Shown one piece after another: positions 7,578 through 15,785 of a stretch of 64,000 nt of DNA (position 1 is its first letter; each line of letters begins with the position of its first letter). The notes under the pieces were generated by a model, which was given only the letters and a program-made list of their open reading frames with translations, made no database searches and was not told the DNA's origin. The translations under genes and the position numbers were made by a program. Source of the DNA: a virus. Location of the stretch: positions 1 through 64,000 of the IMG/VR virus record IMGVR_UViG_3300009176_000003; one strand, given 5' to 3'.

Positions 7578-9962
7578 TCATCCGACCCCGGGAGAAAGTC
7601 GCGGCGTCGCGCCCGGACCGGGGCCGCGCGGCTGGTTTCCTACCAAGTGCGTCTGCGGTCCCATTCCCCCTGTGGGGGGTCCCCTGCGGGTGCCCTGGCC
7701 GTAGGCGGCCATCTGCGCCACATTGCCCTGCCCGCCCGGCTTGCCGCCCTGCGGTTGTGCCCCAAACGGGCCTTTTCCCGGCCCCGGCACCACCCCGCCG
7801 TCGCGGTCGTTGCGCATCGGGCCGCCGCCCGGAGGGGGGCCCTCTCCGGGCGCACCATCCGGGCCGACGTCCTGTTGCTGATCCAACCCGACCTGCGGAC
7901 CGATTCCCAGTGCGGTAAGTTCCGAAGTGATCTTCTGCACGCCCTGGCCGACGCCCTTCTGGACGCCCTGCTCGATCTGCTCCAGCACCGGGCCGTGCTC
8001 GCGTTGCTTGGCTTCCTGCTTCTCCATCGCGTCGAGCTTCTCCTCGCTCGGCACGACTTCCTCGCCGTTCAGGCCAATCGTGGTGGCGATGGATCGCAAC
8101 ACCGCGCCACGCCCGGTGATCCCCATGATCTTCATGTCAGTCGGGTTGAGCGTGGTTTGCAAAAACTCGAGTTGCCGCTGTCTTATTGTCTCGCGCTGGA
8201 TCGCGACGTTCACGCCCAGCACCGTGATGTCCTCGGCACCAGTTAACAGGCCAGTCGTGTCGGTGAGCAGGATCAGGTCGGACAACTGTAAAAGCGCGGG
8301 CTCGATGACCTCGCGGTCGATGTTGGAAGAGACCGTTTGAAGTATCTTGCTGGCGTTGCCCATCAGCATCGCGAGACCACTCGCGGTGCGTCCCGCGCCG
8401 CCGCTCGCGCCCTGCCCGCCGACGTATTTGGGTATGGCGCTGACGTCGTCGGAGATGTCCACGAACTCCTTGTAGACCTTCATCAGGGCCTCGGAGTTCG
8501 AGGTCGGCATGAAGAATGAAATGGGAGGCTGCGCGTTCACCCCCACCGGGTCGTTGCGCGAGTGCCAGCGCTTCCACGGGTAAAGCTGATTGTCGTCGTC
8601 CGGTGTGATCCGGTCGTCGTTGATCATGACCTGGGGGCCGGACGAGATGGAGAGGTTGTTGACGAGACTGCGCAGCGTCGCATTGGCGGCCTGCTGGATG
8701 TCCTGCAACAAGTCGATCAAGGAGTTTCCTACCGGGGTGCCGGGGACTTTCTCGAACGAGGTGATAAAATAAGGATGCCGTTTGCGCGGAGACGGACTCA
8801 GATGGCATTTGATGACATGAGTGCCGATACACCAAACCTGTACGGCATAGTCCCGCAACTCGTCCGGTACCGCCAGTCCGTATTCCTGCAACATCCGCCC
8901 CTGGATGTTGCCGTTGTACTCCATCATCGCGATCATGCCGGACCGGTTCCAGGCGGGGTTCTCCCGGCTTTCCAGAACTGCACGTTCGGCGTCGGTGGTG
9001 TCCCAATTATCGTAAAGTCCGCCTCGGCCATATTCGTCGAGCACTGCCCGTATCTCGTCCTGATTGTAGCCGGGCAAATCGAGAAGATCGTTAAGTTCAC
9101 CACGAGTGACCGAGAGTTTTTCGATCACCTCGGCATTCTCGATGTCGGCGACGCCGGGAGTGAACCAGATGTCGAACGGCGAGACCCGGTTCCAGGTCAG
9201 CTTGGGGGTCATCTTGATGTCGGGCTTGCCCCCGCCGGCGGGCCAGTCCACCTCGGGGACGACCTTGACCACCGGCCCCTTCATCACCGCAAATGGGAAT
9301 ATTGGGAGATCGACTAGGAACTCGGCCATGGCGTGATAGAACCCGCCGTCCCGGAGCAGCTCCTCAATGCGGTCCTCGCTGATGCGCGCCTGCTTGGTGG
9401 CCTTGCGCTTGGCCGCATCGGAGGCGCTCTCGATCAGCGCGTCCTTGCGGTCCTGGATATCTTGCGTCTGCGGCGGCCGGCCCAGGGTCTGCGCCACCTG
9501 CTGTTGTTCCGCCTGCAAGAGTTGCTCAATCGACTGGATGATCTCGTCCGGCACGTCCGGGTCGGCCGGGGGACGCACCGCATAGGGGCGGTCCTGCGAG
9601 AGATAGATATCGCGTAAGAGAGAAGACGCCGCGCGGCATTTCTGGGCCGCGATCCTGGCGTAGATGTTCGACCCGCCAAACTTCTGGATCTCCTGGATCT
9701 GCGTGGCGTCGTACTGGCCGTTGAAAGTACGCATCGCCTGCAGGAGCCGCTCGCTCCAGCCGTTCACCGTGTTGCGGTGGTTACGAAAGATCTCAAAACG
9801 GGTCTTGATGAAACCAGCCAGCTGGCTCGGGTCCTGGTCGGCTTGCGGCATGTTGGAATTGGCGGCCTCGCTCTCGCGTGCCGCGATCTGCCGCTCCAGC
9901 TCGGCCGGCGGCACGACCTGGAGAACGCCCTGCTGGCCCAGACTTCCCGCCGTATCGACCAT
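7578..9962 (-). CDS. Portal protein (P22-like family)
   Basis: This is a 794-residue protein. The N-terminal half contains WSERLLQAMRTFNGQYD, IAAQKCRAASSLLRDIYL and DRPYAVRP, features of the large portal proteins of podoviruses. The central region has the stem- and wing-like segments (CIGTHVIKCHLSP, KVPGTPVGNSLIDLLQDIQ), and GRTASGLAMLMGNASK lies near residue 570. The C-terminal about 110 residues are Gly/Pro/Gln-rich and probably disordered. It forms the dodecameric ring at the capsid vertex through which DNA is packaged and ejected. It is divergent from the terminase genes and leads the leftward head operon. Confidence 0.88.
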   Translation of the reverse strand: MVDTAGSLGQQGVLQVVPPAELERQIAARESEAANSNMPQADQDPSQLAGFIKTRFEIFRNHRNTVNGWSERLLQAMRTFNGQYDATQIQEIQKFGGSNIYARIAAQKCRAASSLLRDIYLSQDRPYAVRPPADPDVPDEIIQSIEQLLQAEQQQVAQTLGRPPQTQDIQDRKDALIESASDAAKRKATKQARISEDRIEELLRDGGFYHAMAEFLVDLPIFPFAVMKGPVVKVVPEVDWPAGGGKPDIKMTPKLTWNRVSPFDIWFTPGVADIENAEVIEKLSVTRGELNDLLDLPGYNQDEIRAVLDEYGRGGLYDNWDTTDAERAVLESRENPAWNRSGMIAMMEYNGNIQGRMLQEYGLAVPDELRDYAVQVWCIGTHVIKCHLSPSPRKRHPYFITSFEKVPGTPVGNSLIDLLQDIQQAANATLRSLVNNLSISSGPQVMINDDRITPDDDNQLYPWKRWHSRNDPVGVNAQPPISFFMPTSNSEALMKVYKEFVDISDDVSAIPKYVGGQGASGGAGRTASGLAMLMGNASKILQTVSSNIDREVIEPALLQLSDLILLTDTTGLLTGAEDITVLGVNVAIQRETIRQRQLEFLQTTLNPTDMKIMGITGRGAVLRSIATTIGLNGEEVVPSEEKLDAMEKQEAKQREHGPVLEQIEQGVQKGVGQGVQKITSELTALGIGPQVGLDQQQDVGPDGAPGEGPPPGGGPMRNDRDGGVVPGPGKGPFGAQPQGGKPGGQGNVAQMAAYGQGTRRGPPTGGMGPQTHLVGNQPRGPGPGATPRLSPGVG

Positions 9963-9982
9963 GCCGGCACGATGGCATGCGA

Positions 9983-10016
9983 CCCGTTAACGGACCGTTA
10001 GCGGGTTTCGTGAAAC
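9983..10016. promoter_or_regulatory. Palindromic operator-like site between portal and terminase genes
   Basis: The 63-base gap between the divergent portal and terminase genes holds CCCGTTAACGG and CCGTTAGCGGG, arms of 11 bases with one mismatch around a single A (9983-10005). It abuts a second inverted repeat, GTTTCGTGAAAC (10005-10016). Such nested palindromes in a divergent promoter usually bind a dimeric regulator. No clear -35/-10 pair was found. Confidence 0.45.
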
Positions 10017-10025
10017 ATTCCCGGC

Positions 10026-10640
10026 ATGAACGACGATTATGTCGAGACCGGCCTGGTCCCCCGGACCGTTACCGCCACGGCAACACCCATTGCAGCGGAT
10101 CATCGCTCGACCCAGCCCGCTGTGATCGCGCCCGCGCCGCCAGCAACTCCCCCCACGGCGCGGGCGATGCCTATGCCGGACGGCTGGACCCTGCACAAGG
10201 TCGCCGCGCTGGTCGGCGACGTGGCGCAGAACATGTACGAGATGCCGTACATCCTGAAGAAGCACGAGCTGACCAAGGAGCAATACGCCACGCTGGAGAA
10301 CAACGAGTTCTTCCAGAAGGCGCTGGAAGCCGAGATCATTACCTGGCAGGGCGCGAATTCCATTCAAAAGCGCCTGATGCTGGAGGCCGCCATCGGGGCC
10401 GAGGCGGCGATGCCGACGCTGGCGGCGCGGATGCAGAGCAAGACCGAGCCTTTGGGCGACATTGTTGCCCTGATGAAGTTGTTCAGCGAGATGGCCGGGG
10501 TCACCGGCGTGAAGGCCGCCGGCGGGCCGAGTTCGTTCGGCGAGCGCTTCAAGATCGTCATCAACCTGGGCAGCGACTCCCTGCAGAAAGAGGCTTCTCC
10601 CAGCGTCGACCCCAAGATCATCGAGCACAGTCCCGCATGA
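10026..10640 (+). CDS. Putative terminase small subunit
   Basis: This is a 204-residue protein. The first 45 residues are Ala/Pro/Thr-rich and probably disordered. Residues about 50-150 are helical and carry the pattern of a DNA-binding helical domain followed by an oligomerisation region (AQNMYEMPYILKKHELTKEQYATLENNEFF). Its stop overlaps the start of the terminase large subunit (ATGA), the usual arrangement for the pair, and no other candidate small subunit lies nearby. It would recognise the packaging site and load the motor. The call rests mainly on position and fold pattern. A palindrome copy lies at 10069-10083 within its N-terminal codons. Confidence 0.65.
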   Translation: MNDDYVETGLVPRTVTATATPIAADHRSTQPAVIAPAPPATPPTARAMPMPDGWTLHKVAALVGDVAQNMYEMPYILKKHELTKEQYATLENNEFFQKALEAEIITWQGANSIQKRLMLEAAIGAEAAMPTLAARMQSKTEPLGDIVALMKLFSEMAGVTGVKAAGGPSSFGERFKIVINLGSDSLQKEASPSVDPKIIEHSPA

Positions 10641-12106
10641 GCGCCGACGACCTGGTTTATACCCCGCCGAGCACGCTCGCGCGGTTCATGCGCTCCAATG
10701 CCTACGGGAGAATATCCGCAGGACCGGTCGGATCGGGCAAGACCACCGCCTGCATGATGGAATTATTGCGCCGGGCCTGCGAGCAGAAGACCGCACCCGA
10801 CGGCTACCGCCACACGAGATTTGCGGTAGTCAGACAGACCTTGAAGTCGCTGAAAGACACGGTGCTCAAGGACTGCGAGACCTGGCTGGCGGCACGCGGC
10901 ATCGGCGTGTGGAAAGTCAGCGAATCTACATTTCATGTCGCGTTCAACGACGTACGGTCAGAGTGGGTGTTCCTCCCCCTGGAGGACGCGCAGGACCAGG
11001 CGAGATTGCTCTCGATGCAGCTGACCGGGGCGTGGCTCTCGGAGTGCGTCGAGATGAATTTAGATATTCTTGGACCCGTCTCGGGCCGCCTGGGCCGCTA
11101 CCCCTCTGGCGCACACGGCCAGCCGACGTGGCACGGCATCATCGCCGACACCAACATGCCCACGGAAATGTCCCCGTGGTACACCTTCATGGAGAACCTG
11201 CCCAGCGACTGGGACAAGTTCATCCAACCCTCCGGCATGAGCGAGACGGCGGAGAATCTCGAATGGCTGGTGCAAACCGACGAGACGATCAGTTTGCCGC
11301 TGCGCCATCCGGTACGGGTACGGCAGGGGCGCAAGTACTACGAGCGCCTGGTCGAGATGTACGGCGCGGATTCGGACTGGGTGAAAAGATACGTTTACGC
11401 CGAGTACGGCGACGATCCGTCCGGCGCGGCAGTGTTCAAGAACACCTTCAAGCTCATGTTCCACACCGTCGACGACACCCTGCTGATCCCGGGCTACCCC
11501 TTGATCATCGGGCAGGACTTCGGGCGTAATCCATGGTCACTGATTTGCCAGCCGGACCACTTGGGGAGACTGCTCGTCCATGAAGAAGTCGCGGGCACGA
11601 ACGTCGGCCTCGAAAAGCACGTCAACGAAAAGCTCAAGCCGCTGCTCTACTCCAACAAGTACCTCGGCTGGCGCGTGGCGACAGTTGGCGACCCCAGCGG
11701 CGTTGCAAAGGGTAGCATTGCAGAAGAGAGCTGTTTCGATGCTCTCAAGAGACTTGGTTTACCTGCTTTCCCAGCGCCAACCAATGATATCGAGCCGCGC
11801 CTACGAGCTGTCGAAACTTTACTTGGACGCCAAGTTGGGGGTGGCCCTGCGCTCGTTATCAGTCGCAGAGGCTGCCCTAAGCTCTGCCGAGCAATGTCTG
11901 GAGGCTATCGTTTCATCAAGACCAAGCAGGGCGCGCTCAAAACCGTCCCCGACAAAAACGACCCGGAAGGCTACTCGCACGTCGCGGACTGTCTCCAGTA
12001 CGCCGCTTTAATTGTGCACGGCAACATGGTGGGGTGGATCACCACCAGGTTAAACCCGCCCAAGCGCGCCACCCCGCAGCAGATTTCAGCTGCGGGATGG
12101 ACTTAA
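10637..12106 (+). CDS. terL: Terminase large subunit
   Basis: This 489-residue protein starts at the ATG that overlaps the small-subunit stop. Longer upstream codons in the same frame are shadow. The ATPase domain has a Walker A (GPVGSGKTT, 29-37) and a Walker B-like WLSECVEM with Glu136. The RNase H-like nuclease domain has its three acidic positions in IGQDFG (Asp294), VGDPSG (Asp352) and HVADCLQYA (Asp451). It pumps DNA through the portal and cuts the concatemer. The length is normal for podovirus large terminases. The last codons contain an inverted repeat (CCCGCAGC/GCTGCGGG, 12073-12096). Confidence 0.93.
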   Translation: MSADDLVYTPPSTLARFMRSNAYGRISAGPVGSGKTTACMMELLRRACEQKTAPDGYRHTRFAVVRQTLKSLKDTVLKDCETWLAARGIGVWKVSESTFHVAFNDVRSEWVFLPLEDAQDQARLLSMQLTGAWLSECVEMNLDILGPVSGRLGRYPSGAHGQPTWHGIIADTNMPTEMSPWYTFMENLPSDWDKFIQPSGMSETAENLEWLVQTDETISLPLRHPVRVRQGRKYYERLVEMYGADSDWVKRYVYAEYGDDPSGAAVFKNTFKLMFHTVDDTLLIPGYPLIIGQDFGRNPWSLICQPDHLGRLLVHEEVAGTNVGLEKHVNEKLKPLLYSNKYLGWRVATVGDPSGVAKGSIAEESCFDALKRLGLPAFPAPTNDIEPRLRAVETLLGRQVGGGPALVISRRGCPKLCRAMSGGYRFIKTKQGALKTVPDKNDPEGYSHVADCLQYAALIVHGNMVGWITTRLNPPKRATPQQISAAGWT

Positions 12107-12108
12107 CC

Positions 12109-12576
12109 TTATTTCTTCTTTTTCTTCTTGGTCTTCGGCTTGTCGGGCTCGTCCGACTCGTCCTCGTCGCTGTCGTCGTACTCGTACTCGTCCTCGTTCT
12201 CCTCGGCTTCCGCCATAGCCGGCGCATGCTCCGGCGTTACCGCGGCGGCAACAGGCTTTGCGGCGGGCTCCTGCTCAAGCAGCTCGGCATCGCCCGGTTC
12301 GAGCGCAGCCCCGGCACGCGCGCGTGCCTGCGCCGCAGCCCTGGGCTCGTCCTCCGGCGCAACAGGAATTTTCGAGCCGCGCAGGGTATCGCGCGGGTCC
12401 GGCGGCGGCATGTTGCTGTCGTCGTGGTGCTGCACCGGGATGAAGCTGTCGACATGCGCGAAGGCGGGCTGGTTTTGCGGCTGCACTCCCGGGTCGGCCG
12501 CCTGGGTCGGGAAGGGCTCGTCGGGCCGGTTCGAGCCGGAGCCGGGCAGCGGCTCTGGAGTCGGGTGCTTGGTCAT
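12109..12576 (-). CDS. Acidic disordered protein with poly-Lys tail
   Basis: This 155-residue protein begins MTKHPTPEPLPGSG after a strong AAGGAGG site. It is Pro/Ala/Gln-rich. Residues 120-145 are very acidic (EENEDEYEYDDSDEDESDE) and the protein ends with a run of lysines. It converges with the terminase gene, leaving only two bases between stops. The mixed acidic/basic tail suggests binding to a protein or nucleic acid, but no domain is recognised. A palindrome copy lies at 12237-12251. It is last in the leftward appendage operon. Confidence 0.7.
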   Translation of the reverse strand: MTKHPTPEPLPGSGSNRPDEPFPTQAADPGVQPQNQPAFAHVDSFIPVQHHDDSNMPPPDPRDTLRGSKIPVAPEDEPRAAAQARARAGAALEPGDAELLEQEPAAKPVAAAVTPEHAPAMAEAEENEDEYEYDDSDEDESDEPDKPKTKKKKKK

Positions 12577-12604
12577 GGTGCGCCTCCTTGGTTAAGACAG
12601 GATA

Positions 12605-15600
12605 TCACAGCCCCCACTTGTTCTTGAGATAGGTGTCGAGCGCGGCGACGGTGGTGGCATCGCTGTAGCCGGTGGCGATGCCACACTCAGCAATTGGCCC
12701 AGCAAACTGACTTGCCAATCCCGGGTCGTTACCGATCCGCAGAGTGCCTGCGTCGGACCAATTGCCACCGGATGCAGCAGTCCCCGCCGAGACGCCATCA
12801 ACATAAACCGTAAAAGTCCCGTCAGACTTGATCGTTGCAATCAGCCGGTGCGGCGCAGGATAGGCCGTCGTCGTTGCCACAGCTGTCGTGCTGTTACGAT
12901 AAAGAACACATTGTGTTGACGACGTGCCATTCTGGGCAAATAGCCAACTGGTCGGACTGCCGTAGTCAACACCCCCGCTGCCACCAAGATAGGAAAAATA
13001 GCGGCCATAATTTTGTGTCCCCGTTGCACCCATTGTGGTGACCAGCCACAAGGTCAAGGTGTTGCCACTGCTCATTGGAAAGCTTGTCGCTTTCAACACA
13101 TTGACCCCAGCAGAAGAAAACACCAGGGCAGGCTTGGTCGAATTAAACCCGGTTGCATTGTAAGTTGGTTTGGCGCTCTCCCAGTTCATGGTGTTGCCAA
13201 GGCCGCTCTGATCGGCCACGCTATTGATGCTCGATCCGGTCAAATTCAGGCTTGCCGTCACGCTCGCATCCCACCAACCAACCAATCCGGTAAGGGCCGT
13301 GGGGGACCACACATACGCCGCAACCGTCACCTTGGGATCGACATAGTACGTGGCACTCGCCTTCCCGACCCGCACCCGCGCGTGGATATAGCCGGGGAGC
13401 TGCGGCGTGATGGTGCTGGCGAGCTTGAAGGGGAGCCAACCGGCACTCGGACTACTGGTTTTATACGGATGACCGCCCGGCAGACTTGCGACCAGACCCC
13501 ACTTCCACGCAAGGTAGCCCTCTAGCTTCTGCCGGTTGAGGGTCGTCGGCTTGTTCTGTAGGATAATCACCTCACCGAACTCACCCCCGTGAAACCAAGT
13601 GGAGACAGCATCGCTAGCGAAGTAACTAGTGGTGGCACGACCAGCCACAGTATTTGAGCCAGTCGTAAACTTGTCAGTACCATCCATGGCGTGACCCCAA
13701 TCACTAGGGGCCGACCAAAGCATTACCTGATGCCAAATATTGACAGCAACCGCGCCCGCCGTTTTACGGCTATTAGACAAAAAATCAGAATATACCGTGC
13801 CGCCAAAAGTGTAATGGTTGTTCTGTGTGTCGCTACCCATGTCGCAGATGCCGCCAGTATCGCCACTCACACCCTTGTTGACCGCAAAGAACGATCCAGA
13901 CGTGAGCGCAGACGCCGAGGCGAAGGTCGCGTATTTGACACCGCCTGCAAAATCCAACGCCTTCAGACTATTCTGTGCATTGGTCTTGGCTGTCGGCGAG
14001 TTAGCTGTTGTCAGCGTGCGGCTGTTGCCTGAGCTGTCGGTCACCGTCGCCACCGCAACGCCGTTGGCTTCCGACATGGCATCGAACTTCCACCACGCCC
14101 ATAAATCCGCGCCAAGATCGGCCGGTGACCATGGTGCTGGCGTAGCCCACACCGAACTGTCGCTCGCCACCGCCGCATTGCTCGCAAGCACGTTCGACTT
14201 GGTCGTGGTGACGATGGTGCCCTTGGGGTCGGTCGATGTCCCGAGGTACTCCGTCTCCAGCCAGATGTCGTCGTTGTTGGGCAGCGCGCCCGCGTTGACC
14301 GTGCCACATACCGTGGCGGTAACCGCGCTCCCCACGGTCGAATTCCATATCGCCATCGGCTCCGACTTGAAGGGGCGCAGCCACTCGGCGTTGGCGCTGG
14401 TGACGATCTTGCGCGCCTGCGCCTGCCCGTTCGGGTCGACGGCACCGCCGGTGCGGACGATGGAGGTTTCCGTCGTCTCGGTCCCCTCGTAGGCGACCCG
14501 CGTCGACTTGTAGGCGGTTGCGGCCGAGTCGGAGCGGATCAACTGCACGTTCATGCCGGAGTTGATCGGGGTCGTGATGGTCATGGCGGCGTTGAGCTTG
14601 CAGTCCTGCACGATCAGCGAGCCGATGGAAGAGTTGCTGGCGTTGGTGAACAGCGAACCGGTGAGCTGCGAGAGGTCGAGGTTGCGCAACACGAACTCGT
14701 TGAACCGACCAGAAGAATTAGACTGCTGCAACAGGGTCGTGGGAACAGATGATCCAGACGCAAGTATTTGTCCGGTATTTTGCCAAATGAAGCGACAAAA
14801 ATAGGGGAGAATGTATCCGGTAGTACCCCCAAATTTAACCGTCGTGTTGTTAAAAGTTACAATACCCCAAGCCGTGCTGGTTGCTCCCATGATAAGCTGC
14901 CCAATCCCAGCCAACCAGAAAGAGCAGTTGTCGAAGCAATACCAGTTCTGGACTTGACCTACTGCAGAAGCCCCGATGAACACCCCGGCCGAAGTCGTGC
15001 TGAAAGTAATACCGTAAAAATAAAACGACCCTTGCGAGGAAAACGTGATCGAGCTGCCGGGCGTAATTGACGCTCCGGTCATGATGTTGCTGTCTGTGGG
15101 CGGATAACTGCCTGAATGATTGTGACAGAGCACCTTGGCCAGAAGCGCACTGGCAAGGCTGATGTTGATCGTCCCGGAACCGGTTTCTGCGTGGTTGTCC
15201 CCAACGTACACTGTGTTGCCGGACGTAAACCAGGTCGAGGTGAACACACTTTGCAGCCGCGCGTGGGGGGCCTGTCCTCCGGTGAAATTACCCACCACCC
15301 CCAGCGAACGCCACGTTGCCGTCCCGCCGCTCTCGGCCGTCGATGTCCCAGCCGTATCACTGAACGCGGGTTCTGCGGCTCCCAGTGTCCCCGCCGTCGT
15401 GCAACACTGATAACTCGATCCGCTGTTGGTCTTGATGATCACACCCAATGACGGCGTCCCCACTGCCTTCATTTGTGCCCAACTGAACGTATTGGCAGCA
15501 TCGCCATTGACCGACGACATGCCGGTGCATTCCGACCACGTCGCGGTGCCATCAGTAACTTGCGCCCCGCGCGTGATGGTCCAGGTCGCATCAGTGGTGT

Positions 15601-15784
15601 TGGCGGTGGTCCCGGCGGTCCGGCAGACAAACACCCGCTCGTTGCCCACACTCGGCGCAGTGAATTGCCTGCACAATTGCCCGGCCGCAACCGCCGCGTT
15701 CTGCGGACGCTTGGCCACCGCGTAATACCCGGTGGTGCTCCCGTCGCCGAAGTTGCAGTACCAAACGACATCGAAGAAGGCCAT
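12605..15784 (-). CDS. Large appendage protein with two LamG/ConA-like domains
   Basis: This is a 1059-residue protein. Residues 1 to about 560 are a paralogue of the next gene to the right: shared TAGTTANTTDATW, GNFTGGQAPHARL and GNTVYVGDNHAET segments, then a Ser/Thr/Asn-rich repeat-like region that looks beta-helical. Residues about 565-780 (LWAWWKFDAM...VTDSSGNSRTL) form a concanavalin-like laminin-G fold. A shared WLPFKL..TPQLPGY...YYVDP segment follows, then a second LamG-like domain (LVGWWDAS...DQSGLGNTM...FTVYVDG) to the end. LamG domains bind glycans, so this is probably a receptor-binding fibre. The start is one base past the paralogue's stop. Confidence 0.8.
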   Translation of the reverse strand: MAFFDVVWYCNFGDGSTTGYYAVAKRPQNAAVAAGQLCRQFTAPSVGNERVFVCRTAGTTANTTDATWTITRGAQVTDGTATWSECTGMSSVNGDAANTFSWAQMKAVGTPSLGVIIKTNSGSSYQCCTTAGTLGAAEPAFSDTAGTSTAESGGTATWRSLGVVGNFTGGQAPHARLQSVFTSTWFTSGNTVYVGDNHAETGSGTINISLASALLAKVLCHNHSGSYPPTDSNIMTGASITPGSSITFSSQGSFYFYGITFSTTSAGVFIGASAVGQVQNWYCFDNCSFWLAGIGQLIMGATSTAWGIVTFNNTTVKFGGTTGYILPYFCRFIWQNTGQILASGSSVPTTLLQQSNSSGRFNEFVLRNLDLSQLTGSLFTNASNSSIGSLIVQDCKLNAAMTITTPINSGMNVQLIRSDSAATAYKSTRVAYEGTETTETSIVRTGGAVDPNGQAQARKIVTSANAEWLRPFKSEPMAIWNSTVGSAVTATVCGTVNAGALPNNDDIWLETEYLGTSTDPKGTIVTTTKSNVLASNAAVASDSSVWATPAPWSPADLGADLWAWWKFDAMSEANGVAVATVTDSSGNSRTLTTANSPTAKTNAQNSLKALDFAGGVKYATFASASALTSGSFFAVNKGVSGDTGGICDMGSDTQNNHYTFGGTVYSDFLSNSRKTAGAVAVNIWHQVMLWSAPSDWGHAMDGTDKFTTGSNTVAGRATTSYFASDAVSTWFHGGEFGEVIILQNKPTTLNRQKLEGYLAWKWGLVASLPGGHPYKTSSPSAGWLPFKLASTITPQLPGYIHARVRVGKASATYYVDPKVTVAAYVWSPTALTGLVGWWDASVTASLNLTGSSINSVADQSGLGNTMNWESAKPTYNATGFNSTKPALVFSSAGVNVLKATSFPMSSGNTLTLWLVTTMGATGTQNYGRYFSYLGGSGGVDYGSPTSWLFAQNGTSSTQCVLYRNSTTAVATTTAYPAPHRLIATIKSDGTFTVYVDGVSAGTAASGGNWSDAGTLRIGNDPGLASQFAGPIAECGIATGYSDATTVAALDTYLKNKWGL

Positions 15785-15785
15785 G

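Noticed and set aside
10005-10016. GTTTCGTGAAAC as a true parS site
   Set aside because: Two central bases of the parS consensus are missing and no parB-like gene is present, so it is only reported as an inverted repeat.
12073-12096. Inverted repeat at the end of the terminase gene as a terminator
   Set aside because: The arms are only 8 bases, the spacer is long, and the T-rich stretch that follows is about 15 bases away and codes for the lysine tail of the convergent gene.
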